Assembly (NCBI GenBank): GCA_041655595.1
Contig: JBBAFB010000002.1
Coordinates: 1-64,000 of the forward strand
Length of the DNA: 64,000 nucleotides
Source: JBBAFB01 sp041655595
GTDB taxonomy: Bacteria > Bacillota > DULZ01
Direction: 5' to 3'
The translations under genes were made by a program, and so were the position numbers. Of the stretch, positions 52,539 through 62,700 are shown piece by piece (positions within the stretch are counted from its first letter, which is position 1; every line of letters begins with the position of its first letter). The notes beneath the pieces were generated by a model. The model was given only the letters and a program-made list of their open reading frames with translations, was not told the origin of the DNA and did no database searches.

Positions 52539-54587
52539 ATGTCAAAAGATTTTGATATCGACCAGTATCTTGGTATTTTCTTAGATGAAGCAGAAGAGCA
52601 ACTACAAATACTGGACGAATCCTTGGTTCTTTTGGAGCAGGAAAGAGATAACAAGAATTTGCTCAACCAAATTTTCAGGGCCGCTCATACTTTAAAGGGT
52701 TCCTCCGCCTCCATGGGTTTTGAAAAAATGGCGGAGTTGACGCATGTTTTAGAGAGTGTTTTAGACGATCTGCGTCATGGTAAGCTGACAGTAACCACTG
52801 AAATAATAGACTACCTTTTGAATGGCTTAGATGCGCTAAAGGTGATTAAAGCGGAAATTATTTCCGGGGAAAGTAATGGTGTTGAGATCAGCTCATTAAT
52901 AAATGATTTAAAGAAAATCAAAGGAAAAGAAGATCCTCCAGCCTTCATAACCGAAACAAAAAAAGCGGTAAGTGCCGCAGAATCCTCACCCTCAGAGCTG
53001 CAAATTGAACTTGATGATGTGGAAATGCATGTAGCTTCAGCAGCAAAGGCAAACGGTTACAATGTTTGGCACACAAAAGTAAATTTAGCTCCAGATTGTT
53101 TGATGAAGGGCGCAAGGGCTTATATTGTTTTTAACAATTTAAAGGATAAAGGTGAAGTGATTAAAACTATTCCTCCTATTGATGAGATTGAGGAAGAGCG
53201 TTTTGAGGATTCATTTGAATTTGTGATTGTGACCAAGCTTTCCAAGGATGTACTTAATAGCATAATTAAATCCATCTCGGACATAGCGGCAGTACAAATT
53301 GAGGCCGTTCAGATCGGTTTTATAGCTGAAGGTATTTCAGAGGGTGAAAGGGTGGAAGGCGACGGCAGAATTTCCTCGGATAAGGTTCATGGTCAGGCCA
53401 AGGTTGCTCAAACAGTTAGGGTGGATGTGCAGCGGCTTGAAAATTTAATGAATTTGGCCGGTGAATTGGTGATTGATAGAACACGTTTGGCAGATGTCAA
53501 CGGTAGCTTAAAGACTACTCTAGGGGCTGATAAAACCATTGAGACCTTGGAGGAAGTGACTGTTCATTTGGGCAGGATTGTGGGGGAATTGCAAGAGGAA
53601 ATCATGAAAGCCAGAATGTTTCCCATTGATCAAGTGTTTAATCGTTTCCCAAGAATGGTTAGGGATTTGGCTCAAAAAGCGGGCAAGGAGATTAATTTTA
53701 TCGTCGAAGGGCGAGAGACCGAGTTAGATAGAACAGTCATAGAAGAAATTGGGGATCCCTTAATTCACCTGCTAAGGAATGCCATTGATCATGGTATCGA
53801 AGGTCCCCAGGAAAGAATGAGAGCAGGGAAGCCGGCCATCGGTACCATTAAATTGAGAGCCTTCCATCAGGAGAATCAAATAGTTATTACAGTACAAGAT
53901 GATGGGAAAGGAATGGATCCGGCGGCTATAAAAGTGAAAGCCATTGATAAGGGAATTATAACCTCCGATATAGCTTCGCGGCTTTCAGAAAGGGAAACCC
54001 TGAATTTGATTTTTGCCCCGGGTTTTTCAACTGCTACCGTGGTCAGCGATGTATCCGGCAGGGGCGTAGGGATGGATATTGTCAGAAACCATATTGAGAA
54101 AATTAATGGCTTAGTAGATATAGATTCTGCTTGGGGGAAGGGGACAAAATTTACCATAAAATTACCCTTGACTCTGGCAATTAATCGCTCTTTGCTAGTT
54201 TATTTAGGTAAGCAGGTTTTTGCCTTTCCTTTGGCCAATGTGCTGGAGATTATTAATGTGGACGTGGGGCAGATACAACAAGTTCAGCAAAGGGATGTTA
54301 TCTTGGTGAGAGGGGAAGTGTTGCCCCTCTTTAAGCTCTCCGATATATTGCCCTACCCTGATGATGGTATCCAAAGAGATAAACCGCCGGTAGTGGTGGT
54401 GGGTATTTCTGAAAAGAGGCTGGGTTTTATAGTGGATGAGCTGATGGGGGAGCAAGAAATTGTTATAAAATCCTTGGGTGAGTTTATCGGCCAGGTACCG
54501 GGTCTTGCCGGGGCAACTATTATGGGTGACGGAGAGGTGGCTTTGATTTTAGATGTCCGGGGGTTGGCAGGTCAGGCAGGTGTATAA
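52539..54587 (+). CDS. cheA: Chemotaxis histidine kinase CheA
   Basis: Kinase of the chemotaxis array. HPt domain with phosphorylated His50 (FRAAHTLKGSSASMGF), P2 CheY/CheB-binding domain (about residues 150-255), dimerisation domain (VQRLENLMNLAGELVIDRTRL), HATPase (LLRNAIDHGIEGP, VQDDGKGMD, GRGVGMD) and a C-terminal CheW-like domain. SD AGGGGG fits ATG 52539, not GTG 52530. Its stop is two bases before the cheB start. Confidence 0.96.
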   Translation: MSKDFDIDQYLGIFLDEAEEQLQILDESLVLLEQERDNKNLLNQIFRAAHTLKGSSASMGFEKMAELTHVLESVLDDLRHGKLTVTTEIIDYLLNGLDALKVIKAEIISGESNGVEISSLINDLKKIKGKEDPPAFITETKKAVSAAESSPSELQIELDDVEMHVASAAKANGYNVWHTKVNLAPDCLMKGARAYIVFNNLKDKGEVIKTIPPIDEIEEERFEDSFEFVIVTKLSKDVLNSIIKSISDIAAVQIEAVQIGFIAEGISEGERVEGDGRISSDKVHGQAKVAQTVRVDVQRLENLMNLAGELVIDRTRLADVNGSLKTTLGADKTIETLEEVTVHLGRIVGELQEEIMKARMFPIDQVFNRFPRMVRDLAQKAGKEINFIVEGRETELDRTVIEEIGDPLIHLLRNAIDHGIEGPQERMRAGKPAIGTIKLRAFHQENQIVITVQDDGKGMDPAAIKVKAIDKGIITSDIASRLSERETLNLIFAPGFSTATVVSDVSGRGVGMDIVRNHIEKINGLVDIDSAWGKGTKFTIKLPLTLAINRSLLVYLGKQVFAFPLANVLEIINVDVGQIQQVQQRDVILVRGEVLPLFKLSDILPYPDDGIQRDKPPVVVVGISEKRLGFIVDELMGEQEIVIKSLGEFIGQVPGLAGATIMGDGEVALILDVRGLAGQAGV

Positions 54588-54589
54588 AG

Positions 54590-55687
54590 ATGACAGTAAA
54601 AGAACTGATTAAGGTATTTATAGTTGATGATTCCGCCTTTATGAGGCGTTTATTTACCACTATGCTGGAAGAAGATCCGGAAATAAAGGTCGTTGGATAC
54701 GCAAGGGAAGGTAGAGAGGCTTTAGAAAAAATTCAAAGATTGAAGCCCCATGTAGTTACACTTGATGTAGAGATGCCCGGCATGGACGGACTGACTACCT
54801 TAAGAGAGCTAATGGATACAAATCCACTGCCGGTAGTAATGCTCAGTTCAACTACGACAGCAGGGGCAACAAATACTATCCGCGCCTTGGAGTTAGGTGC
54901 GGTTGATTTTGTGCCGAAGCCGGAGAACCGGGCAGAGTTGATGCTGTTGGGCACAGAGTTGGTTGCAAAGATTAAGCTTGCTTCCGGTGTAACGGCCGAA
55001 AGAATCATCATGCAGAAAAAATTATGTGATGGTGGGCCTTGCCCTCCAATTTTTCCTTCGGCAGTAACGGCGGCAGATCGCACTGTTCCGGCTTTTTTGG
55101 GATCGAAGGGGCAAATCGAACTGGTGGCTATTGGCACCTCAACCGGCGGACCGGCGGCATTAACAGAGGTTTTTAAAACACTACCTAGGAACCTACCTGC
55201 CGGCGTAATAATTGCACAGCATATGCCCCCGGGATTCACCAAATCCTTGGCCGCAAGGTTAAATGATTTGGGCAGTATGCCCGTTAAAGAAGCCGAAGAT
55301 GGTGATCTCATTCAAAAGGGTAGGGCTTATCTGGCGCCGGCCGGTCTGCAAACAGAAGTTGAGCGCAACAAAGGGGAAGTAAAGTTAAAGGTGTTTGAGA
55401 AACCGCCTTTTCCGACTCTCTATAAACCTTCGGTGGATGTTTTGTTTTTATCGGTGGCAAAAGTTTACGGATCGGCTGCACTGGGGGTTATTATGACCGG
55501 CATGGGTAACGATGGAACCATGGGTTTAAAAGCCATCAAAGAAGCAGCCGGTCAAGTGTTGGCACAGGATGAAGCTTCCTCCATTGTTTACGGTATGCCC
55601 AAGTCTGCAGTAGAAGCCGGAGTTGTGGATAAAATTTTGCCCTTGATAAAGCTGTCGGAGGAGATCGGCAATTTGGTCAAGCGGTGA
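54590..55687 (+). CDS. cheB: Protein-glutamate methylesterase CheB
   Basis: Receiver domain with Asp13/Asp14 and the phosphorylation site Asp59 (TLDVEMPGMDG), linked to a methylesterase domain with the catalytic triad Ser in AIGTSTGGPAAL, His in AQHMPPGFT and Asp in GMGNDG. It demethylates chemoreceptors during adaptation. It starts two bases after cheA. No cheR is in the window. Confidence 0.96.
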   Translation: MTVKELIKVFIVDDSAFMRRLFTTMLEEDPEIKVVGYAREGREALEKIQRLKPHVVTLDVEMPGMDGLTTLRELMDTNPLPVVMLSSTTTAGATNTIRALELGAVDFVPKPENRAELMLLGTELVAKIKLASGVTAERIIMQKKLCDGGPCPPIFPSAVTAADRTVPAFLGSKGQIELVAIGTSTGGPAALTEVFKTLPRNLPAGVIIAQHMPPGFTKSLAARLNDLGSMPVKEAEDGDLIQKGRAYLAPAGLQTEVERNKGEVKLKVFEKPPFPTLYKPSVDVLFLSVAKVYGSAALGVIMTGMGNDGTMGLKAIKEAAGQVLAQDEASSIVYGMPKSAVEAGVVDKILPLIKLSEEIGNLVKR

Positions 55688-55694
55688 TTTTTTT

Positions 55695-55722
55695 TAAAGT
55701 ATTAACAACTTCCTGCCGATAT
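55695..55722 (+). promoter_or_regulatory. Sigma-28 (SigD) promoter of the flgM operon
   Basis: TAAA at 55695-55698, a 16-base spacer and GCCGATAT at 55715-55722, an exact match to the Bacillus sigma-D consensus. It reads into flgM, flgN, flgK and flgL. Confidence 0.88.
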
Positions 55723-55756
55723 ATATATCAGGAATAAAAAACAGGTGGTGACTCCA

Positions 55757-56050
55757 ATGAAAATTTTTAGACAGGGATCTATTAACCCCTTTGAAGCTTA
55801 TCAAAAACAGCAAGCTCAGCTTAAAAAGGTGGACACCCAGGACAACCGAGACCCTGCCATTTCAAAGGGGGATATATTGGAGCTTTCTTCTGATATAAAA
55901 AGGATTGAGAACTACGCAAAAAAAATCAAGGATTTGCCTGAAATCAGAGAGGGACTGGTCAAGGAAATTAAGGAGCAGATGAAGGCCGGTACTTATTATA
56001 TTCCACCGGAGAAAATTGCAGAAAATCTTTTAAATTTGATGGGAAAATAG
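55757..56050 (+). CDS. flgM: Anti-sigma-28 factor FlgM
   Basis: 97-residue inhibitor of the flagellar sigma factor. It has the disordered N-terminal half and the conserved helical half (ISKGDILELSSDIKRIENYAKKIKDLPEIRE, then GTYYIPPEKIAENLL). GGTGG fits ATG 55757. A sigma-28 promoter precedes it, so it is under feedback control by the factor it inhibits. Confidence 0.93.
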   Translation: MKIFRQGSINPFEAYQKQQAQLKKVDTQDNRDPAISKGDILELSSDIKRIENYAKKIKDLPEIREGLVKEIKEQMKAGTYYIPPEKIAENLLNLMGK

Positions 56051-56059
56051 GGTGAACTT

Positions 56060-56530
56060 ATGGTTATAAAGGAACTGCAAGAAATTTTGGAAAGCCAGTT
56101 TTTGCTGGCAGAATCAATCCTTCATGCAACAAGAGAGCTGACTGTTTCCCTTGTCGAAGATAACTTGAGTAAAATCATGAGGCGAAACGAAGAACTGGAG
56201 GATTTGGCCGAAGAGATGCAATCCTTGGAGGAAAAGCGCATAGCCGGCCTTGCCAGGGCTATAAAATCCCTAGGGTTGGAACAGGAGCCCACCTTGAGGG
56301 AACTGGCGGAGGAAGTTGCTTTGCCTGATGACCTCCGGCAAGCGGCAAGCAAGCTCAGAAAAAAGTTTCAGGAACTTCAGGAACAGAATCGGTTGAATGA
56401 GCTGCTTTTAAAACAATCTGTCTACTACAATCAAAAAATGCAAATGGCTATTAACCAGGGAAGCAATTATCAGCCGGATGGTAAGTTGGAGCAAAAGAAG
56501 GGGTCTTCCCTGTTGGATCGCAGTGTTTAA
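56060..56530 (+). CDS. flgN: Flagellar chaperone FlgN
   Basis: 156-residue helical protein of the FlgN family, the export chaperone for the hook-filament junction proteins FlgK and FlgL. Long charged coiled coils with an LLKQSVYYNQKMQMAI-like C-terminal helix. The position between flgM and flgK supports the call. It begins nine bases after flgM. Confidence 0.85.
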   Translation: MVIKELQEILESQFLLAESILHATRELTVSLVEDNLSKIMRRNEELEDLAEEMQSLEEKRIAGLARAIKSLGLEQEPTLRELAEEVALPDDLRQAASKLRKKFQELQEQNRLNELLLKQSVYYNQKMQMAINQGSNYQPDGKLEQKKGSSLLDRSV

Positions 56531-56552
56531 CTGATACTAGGGGTGAATTGAA

Positions 56553-58046
56553 ATGTCAGGTACTTTTTTTGGTTTTAATACAGCACTAAAAGGTTTATTC
56601 GCTCAGCAAAAAGCAATGAACACGACAGCCCATAATATAGCCAACGCAGGCACGGAGGGCTATACTCGCCAGCAAGCGGTGATGGAGGCAACCCCCGCTT
56701 TTGCTGTTCCTTCTATGAGCAGGCCCGGGGGCTCGGGGCAGGTGGGTACCGGCGTTAATGTCAATGAGATCCGCCGTATAAGGGATGTTTTTTTGGATAC
56801 ACAAATCAGAAATGAACTGGCCGGCCTGGGAGAATGGGAACAAAAAAGTGAAACCCTGCGGTTGGCAGAAACCGTTTTTATTGAGCCCTCAGATGATGGA
56901 CTGAGCAGTATTTTTGATGAGTTTTGGAAGGGCTGGCAGGAGCTCAGTAAAAATGCCGAAAATATTCCTATCAGGACATCATTAAAAGAAACTGCCATTT
57001 CCTTAGCGGATGCCATTAAGCACTCCTATAATCAATTGAACACCGTGGTTACCGACCTGAAAAGAACGGCAGAGATTAAGGCATTGGCCGTTAATACCTT
57101 GGCTACCCAAATAAATGATTTAAATCAGCAAATAGCTACTATCCAGCTTTCGGGTGATTCCCCCAACGATTTGAAAGACCAAAGAGATAATTTGCTGGAT
57201 AAATTAGCCAGGTTAATTGATTTCACGCCCGAGGATACCACAGTGGAACGCCCGGTGGGGGTCACAAAGAATCCGGACGGCACCTTTGACGTGGCTATGG
57301 GGCATGTGCCCGATGGGCAAATCAGGATTTATATGGGCGATCCAGCGACCAAAATTGAAGACAGAAAAGAGCAAGACTACTTAGTTTACGCTCAACCAAA
57401 TAAGTTTCAAACTATTGCCTACAGTGAAGCCGACAAGGAATTTAAGTGGATGGAAGATGCAAGCACAGTTCCCCCAACCCTTGGCGATACTTTTCCGGTT
57501 TTCACCGGGGAGCTGTTTGGCCTGATGGAAGTTATGGCCCAAATAGAAGAATATATCAGCGATTTAAATGAGCTTGCCGAAAACCTGGCAACGGCCGTTA
57601 ATGAAAAACATCTAAACGGGGTGGACCTTGATGGTCAGCAGGGAGAACAGTTTTTTTACTTTGATTCCGGGAATGCAGCCGGTACCATCAAGGTAAATGC
57701 AGAAATAACAAAAGATGTTACAAAAATTGCTGCTTCAATAGATTCGGCAGGTGGCCATGATGGTGGTGTTGCTTTAGAAATAGCTAAACTGCGCCCGGGG
57801 ATTGACAGGCAGTATGACCAGCTTGTTTCCCGAATCGGTGTGAAGACCAATGAAGCTATCAAACGAAGACAAGGCCAGGAAGTTTTATTAGGACAGTTGG
57901 AATCCAGAAAAGAAAGTATTTCCGGGGTGAGTCTGGACGAAGAAATGGCTTTTATGATGCAGTATCAAAGAGCTTACCAAGCAGCAGCTACAATAATTAC
58001 AACCTTGGACGAAATGGTGCAAACCATTTTGGCTCTTAAAAGGTAA
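56553..58046 (+). CDS. flgK: Flagellar hook-associated protein 1 FlgK
   Basis: Hook-filament junction protein of 497 residues. The N-terminal flagellar rod signature is FGFNTALKGLFAQQKAMNTTAHNIANAGTEGYTRQ; the C-terminal DEEMAFMMQYQRAYQAAATIITTLDEM is the conserved coiled-coil end shared with flagellin-like proteins. It lies 22 bases after flgN. Exported by the flagellar type III system. Confidence 0.96.
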   Translation: MSGTFFGFNTALKGLFAQQKAMNTTAHNIANAGTEGYTRQQAVMEATPAFAVPSMSRPGGSGQVGTGVNVNEIRRIRDVFLDTQIRNELAGLGEWEQKSETLRLAETVFIEPSDDGLSSIFDEFWKGWQELSKNAENIPIRTSLKETAISLADAIKHSYNQLNTVVTDLKRTAEIKALAVNTLATQINDLNQQIATIQLSGDSPNDLKDQRDNLLDKLARLIDFTPEDTTVERPVGVTKNPDGTFDVAMGHVPDGQIRIYMGDPATKIEDRKEQDYLVYAQPNKFQTIAYSEADKEFKWMEDASTVPPTLGDTFPVFTGELFGLMEVMAQIEEYISDLNELAENLATAVNEKHLNGVDLDGQQGEQFFYFDSGNAAGTIKVNAEITKDVTKIAASIDSAGGHDGGVALEIAKLRPGIDRQYDQLVSRIGVKTNEAIKRRQGQEVLLGQLESRKESISGVSLDEEMAFMMQYQRAYQAAATIITTLDEMVQTILALKR

Positions 58047-58059
58047 GGGGGAATAAGAA

Positions 58060-58950
58060 TTGCGAGTTACTAATAGAATGCTTGTGGATAATGTTCTAAA
58101 AAACATTAACAGCAATTTGGCAAGGTTACAAAAATTAGAATACCAGCAATCTTCGGGACAGATCGTTTCCCGCCCTTCAGATGACCCTATTCGCGTAACG
58201 CAGGCCCTCTACATGAGAAGTAATTTGTCTGAGCAACAGCAGCATATAAAAAACATGGAGGATGCCAAGAATTGGGTAGATGTCAGTGATACCGCCCTGG
58301 ATAATGCCAGTGAAATTATTCAAAGGGCTAACGAAATAGCAATTAATGGTGCCAATGGCACCCTTCCAAAAGAGGCGAGGGATGCCTTGGCCGATGAACT
58401 GGATGAACTAATAGATCATTTAGTGCAAATAGCCAATACCAGTCATGCGGGTAGGTTTATTTTTGCCGGTACAAAAACTACTGCCGTTCCTTTTACAACG
58501 GAAAAGGAAGCAGATAAGATTACGAAGGTTATCTATCAGGGGAACGACGGAGTTTTAGATTGGGAGGTTTCTCCCGATGTAACCTTAGATGTTAACAGGC
58601 CGGGAAATGAGATTTTTGATGGCATTTTTGAAGTTTTAATAGATTTAAGTCAGGATCTACGGGATGCCAATATTGAGGGAATTAATGATGCCATCGAAAA
58701 TTTAAACACAGAGTTGGACAACAATCTCTCTCACAGGGCGATTTACGGCGCTAAATATCGTCGGATGGAAATGGCAATAGCACAGGCAAAAACTTCGGAA
58801 AACAATGTTACCGAATTATTGTCTAACTTAGAGGATATAAATTTGGCAGAGATCAATATGCTTTTATCCATGCAGTCCTACATTTACCAAGCTTCTTTAA
58901 TGACTGCCGCCAAGGTGCTGCAGCCTTCATTAGTGGACTTTATGCGTTAG
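58060..58950 (+). CDS. flgL: Flagellar hook-associated protein 3 FlgL
   Basis: Junction protein with flagellin-like N-terminus (MRVTNRMLVDNVLKNI, then QSSGQIVSRPSDDPIRVTQALYMR) and C-terminus (NLAEINMLLSMQSYIYQASLMTAAKVLQPSLVDFMR). TTG start with SD AAGGGGG. 296 residues is normal. Follows flgK by 13 bases. Confidence 0.95.
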   Translation: MRVTNRMLVDNVLKNINSNLARLQKLEYQQSSGQIVSRPSDDPIRVTQALYMRSNLSEQQQHIKNMEDAKNWVDVSDTALDNASEIIQRANEIAINGANGTLPKEARDALADELDELIDHLVQIANTSHAGRFIFAGTKTTAVPFTTEKEADKITKVIYQGNDGVLDWEVSPDVTLDVNRPGNEIFDGIFEVLIDLSQDLRDANIEGINDAIENLNTELDNNLSHRAIYGAKYRRMEMAIAQAKTSENNVTELLSNLEDINLAEINMLLSMQSYIYQASLMTAAKVLQPSLVDFMR

Positions 58951-58969
58951 GCAACCGGGGGGTTTTAAC

Positions 58970-59422
58970 ATGCAATTGGATACCAGTCGTTTTGGGCAAA
59001 TACAATATGGTGTTGAGGAGTTAACCGTCTTTAGGGAAGGTTTGCTAGGCTTTGAGCATTTGAAAAATTTTCTTTTAATTCCCTTTGAGGGAAATCCGGC
59101 CTTTTTTTGGTTGCAATCTGTTGAGGATGGGCGGATCGCTTTTTTGATTACGGACCCTTTTTGGTTTTTTCCCGACTATGGCTTGGAAATAGATGAGGAG
59201 CTTAAAGGGAACTTGCAAATAACTGAAAGGAAACAGGTAGTTGTTTATACTATTTGTACCGTGCCGGGCACCAATATTAAAGCTATGACCGCAAACTTGG
59301 TAGGCCCCTTAGTAATTAATGTAGATAACCGTCAAGGTGCCCAATATATTTTAAACGATTATAAATATCATACCAAGCACAACTTGTTTCAAGAAACCCC
59401 TGAAACGGGGGTTGGTAGCTAA
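58970..59422 (+). CDS. fliW: Flagellar assembly factor FliW
   Basis: 150-residue FliW, which binds both flagellin and CsrA so that CsrA is released or held according to flagellin level. Hallmarks: REGLLGFEHLKNFLLIPFEG, FFWLQSVEDGRIAFLITDPFWFFPDY. It ends one base before the csrA ATG, the conserved fliW-csrA pair. Confidence 0.95.
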   Translation: MQLDTSRFGQIQYGVEELTVFREGLLGFEHLKNFLLIPFEGNPAFFWLQSVEDGRIAFLITDPFWFFPDYGLEIDEELKGNLQITERKQVVVYTICTVPGTNIKAMTANLVGPLVINVDNRQGAQYILNDYKYHTKHNLFQETPETGVGS

Positions 59423-59423
59423 A

Positions 59424-59654
59424 ATGCTGGTACTTACCCGGAAAATTAACGAAACTTTAATTATTGATAATCAGATAAAAATAACGGTAGCCGCAGTTGA
59501 AGGAGATAAGGTTAAATTAGCTATTGATGCTCCGAAAAACATTCCCGTTTTGAGGCAAGAGATTTTTGAGGCAGTTAAAGAGGCTAATGAAGCAGCCGTT
59601 AATGTTATGATGGATTTGGAAGGATTGTCCCAATTAAAGGATTTGCTTCCTTAG
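59424..59654 (+). CDS. csrA: Translational regulator CsrA
   Basis: 76-residue RNA-binding repressor of translation. MLVLTRKINETLIIDNQIKI at the start and VAAVEGDKVKLAIDAPKNIPVLRQEI in the middle are family signatures. The ATG follows the fliW stop directly; an in-frame TTG at 59412 is less likely. In Bacillus its main target is the flagellin mRNA encoded next door; here the next gene encodes a TIG-repeat protein. Confidence 0.95.
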   Translation: MLVLTRKINETLIIDNQIKITVAAVEGDKVKLAIDAPKNIPVLRQEIFEAVKEANEAAVNVMMDLEGLSQLKDLLP

Positions 59655-59680
59655 ACCGGGTTTGAGCAAGGTCCGTTAAG

Positions 59681-59705
59681 TAAGGCTGCCATAAGGGAAG
59701 CCTTA
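59681..59705 (+). promoter_or_regulatory. Hairpin with GGA loop, possible CsrA site
   Basis: Perfect 7-bp stem TAAGGCT / AGCCTTA with loop GCCATAAGGGA, which exposes a GGA. No T run follows, so it is not an obvious terminator. A second GGA-rich element is the SD itself (GGGGGAGGA, about 59736-59744). Two GGA sites, one over the SD, is the classic CsrA target layout. Confidence 0.45.
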
Positions 59706-59749
59706 TTATGCTTTTATACATAAATTTTTCTTTCAGGGGGAGGATTAGC

Positions 59750-62700
59750 TTGTTAAAACCAAAAGCTGTTGTTTTTTTCTTATTATTCGCTTTCATCTTT
59801 GGTTTTGGCCTTCTGCAAGCGGGAGTTCTGTTTGCGGAGGAAGAACCGGAAGAGCCGGTAGAGGAGCCTAATCCCCCGAGAATTGAATCTATTAACCCCA
59901 ACTTCGGACAAGCAGGGGATCTAATCACCATCACTGGTAGGTATTTGAAAGATGTAGTCAGCATTAGAATTGGGAACATAACCGTTACCGAAGGTGATGT
60001 TAATTGGAGAACACCCAGTGCTACCGCCGTTGGCTTAGTAATCCCGGATGGCCTTACAGGAGTTGTTGAAATTGAAATCATAAGCAGGGATGGCCACCAA
60101 GCAAAGCTGGAAAGTGCCTTTACTTTTTCTGGGGAGATAGACCCTGTTGTTAGCAGCATTAGCCCAAACATTGGCGGCTTGAGTGGAGGCACCTCTGTTA
60201 CTATTAGTGGAGAAAATTTCAAGCAAAATATTGGCCCGGATGGTAACCCGGTGTTGCCTCAGGTAAGGTTCGGGGAGGTAATGGCCAGGTCGGTCTCTCT
60301 CTTCAATACCAGGGAAATTACGGCCATTACTCCCGGGGCAATAGCGGAAGGCAAGGTTGATGTTTGGCTCAAAAACCCGGTGGAAGGGGCTGAATGGGTC
60401 AAAACAGATCTCGAATTTGAATATGTAAACGAGGGTAAATTGGCCAGAATCTTAAATATTACTCCTAATAGCGGCACCATGCTCGGCGGCACTGAAATAA
60501 CTGTCCAAGGGGTGAACTTCCCGGCCAGCTTGGAAGAAGCAGCAGTAGATCTGTTGATTGGGCGGGTGCCTGTAGAGCGTGGCTCCATAGAAATAGAGCC
60601 CTATGGCTTTTATGATGAGGATGGGAACTTTGTTCAATATTTCGAGGAAGGAAACCCGATCTATATTATTAATGCCAGAACTGACCAGTCCCAGTTATCC
60701 GGCGAACAAGATGTGGAGCTATTAATTGACTGGACAGAGGGCCCGAAGGCAGGCAGGAGCGAGATTGCCCTTTTTGAGAAAGGGTTTACCTACTACTATC
60801 CCAGCACCAAACCGGTAATAGAAAGGGTAGTTAATATTGTAACCCAAAAGGATGTTGGCCCGGTTGGCGGCGGGCATGAGATAGAAATACGGGGTAGCGA
60901 TTTTAGATCCGGCGCCAAGGTTTTTTTTGGTGACAAGGAAGCAAGAATTATCGGATCAGTTACCTTGAATTTAATTAGAGTAGAGTTGCCCCCCAGTGAT
61001 TTTTCTGGGCAAGTGGATGTCTTGGTTGTGAACTACATAGATGACTTTCCCACGGGCCAATTCTTATTTGAAAATGGGTTTACTTACAGAAGGACGGGTA
61101 TGGAGATATCATCTGTAACCCCGAAGGAAGTTTCCACCGTAGGTATTAGAAACTTTACTATCACAGGGCATAACTTTAATGAGGACATTAAAAGGTTAAC
61201 AAAGGTATATTTTGAGGTAGAAAAGCCCGACCCCATGCATCCCGGGGAAACATTCATAGACCAGGAACCTTTAACCATTATTTATTTTGACCCCCAGGCT
61301 GACGGTACTTTGTTGGTTGCAGAATCACCAACTAACCCATCCTCCGGTTTAAAGTACTTGGTAGTTGAAAACTCTTATGGCAGAGTTATTTCAAAGGAAC
61401 CGGTTTTGTTTTACCCGCCGGATATTAAGCCGGAAATCCACACAGTTACTCAAGCTGTTTACGAGGGGGATCAACCTCCTTCGCCAAGGGGCCCAACTGC
61501 AGGGGGGACCAGGTTTATCATTAACGGTAATTATCTGACCACCGGCACCAGGGTTTTCGTAGGGGATGTGGAGGCTGCTGTTGATGAGCGTTTGAGTGAT
61601 TTTACAAGGCTGGAGGTTGTTTCTCCTCCCGGGACTCCCGGTTGGAAGGATGTGCGGGTGCTTAGCCTAACCGGAAACACGGCTACTATGGAAGCAAATC
61701 CGGATGCCGAGGAAGGTTATAAGGGTTTTTATTACTATTCCGAACCTAAAATTAATAATGTCAGCCCAAATAGAGGCAGCATCCTGGGCGATAACATAAT
61801 TACAATTACCGGGGAGCAATTCTACCCCGGAGCTGTAGTTAATTTCGGTTACTTTGATGAGGCAAATAAATTTGTCTCTGTGACAGAGGAAGTCCGGGAA
61901 TTAATAGTTTTAGATAGCAAGACTATCAAGCTTCGGCTGCCCCAATTGAAAGAAGGTGAGATCCTAAGACCTGAGGGCTACCTGGTACAGGTAGTAAACA
62001 CTGATAACAGGTCTACCACCTGGGCTAAAAATTTTCAATACAGAATACCGGATTTGGAAAAGAAGATCAAAATTCACTCGGTGAATCCCGCTATCGGACA
62101 TGTAGATGGAGGGACAAAGGTTGCCATCAGGGGGGAAAACTTTCATCCGGATGCAGTCGTGCACTTTGGTTGGGAAAAAGCGGATATTCAGGCTATTAAT
62201 GATCGCGAAATAGTGGTTATTATTCCCCCCAATTTAGCCGGCGAATATGTGGTGACAGTCAGCAATTATGCGGATACCGGGACCGACACTTGGGAATCCT
62301 TTGAATACCTTGACCCCAGCAGTTTCCCAAAGATTATGGGTGTTTTCCCCGAAGTAGGTCCTGCCAAAGGCGGTACTAATATTATCATCACCGGCATTGG
62401 TTTTTGGAATGGAGCAAAGGTCTATATAGGCGGCCGAATTGCCGAAGATGTGGAAATTTATCATACCTATATTACGGCCAAGACTCCTGCCAGTGATAAG
62501 GCGGGGCCTGTTGATGTCATGGTAATTAATCCTGACGGAGGGGCAGATACCCTTTTTGATGGTTTTACTTATAAGTTTCCTGATAGCGAGCCTAAAATTA
62601 CTTCCGTGAACCCCAATAAAATACCTGCAACAGGTGGTTCCATCGTTACTATTAAGGGGGAAGATTTTAGAAAAGAAGTTGTTGTCTATTTTGGTACCGA

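Noticed and set aside
54733..55311. 192-residue minus-strand frame opposite cheB
   Set aside because: Entirely antisense to a well-supported CheB; Ser/Ala/Pro-rich shadow composition.
59605..60588. Minus-strand frames opposite the TIG-repeat gene
   Set aside because: The plus strand shows an uninterrupted signal peptide plus repeat protein with a strong SD; the opposite frames are shadows.
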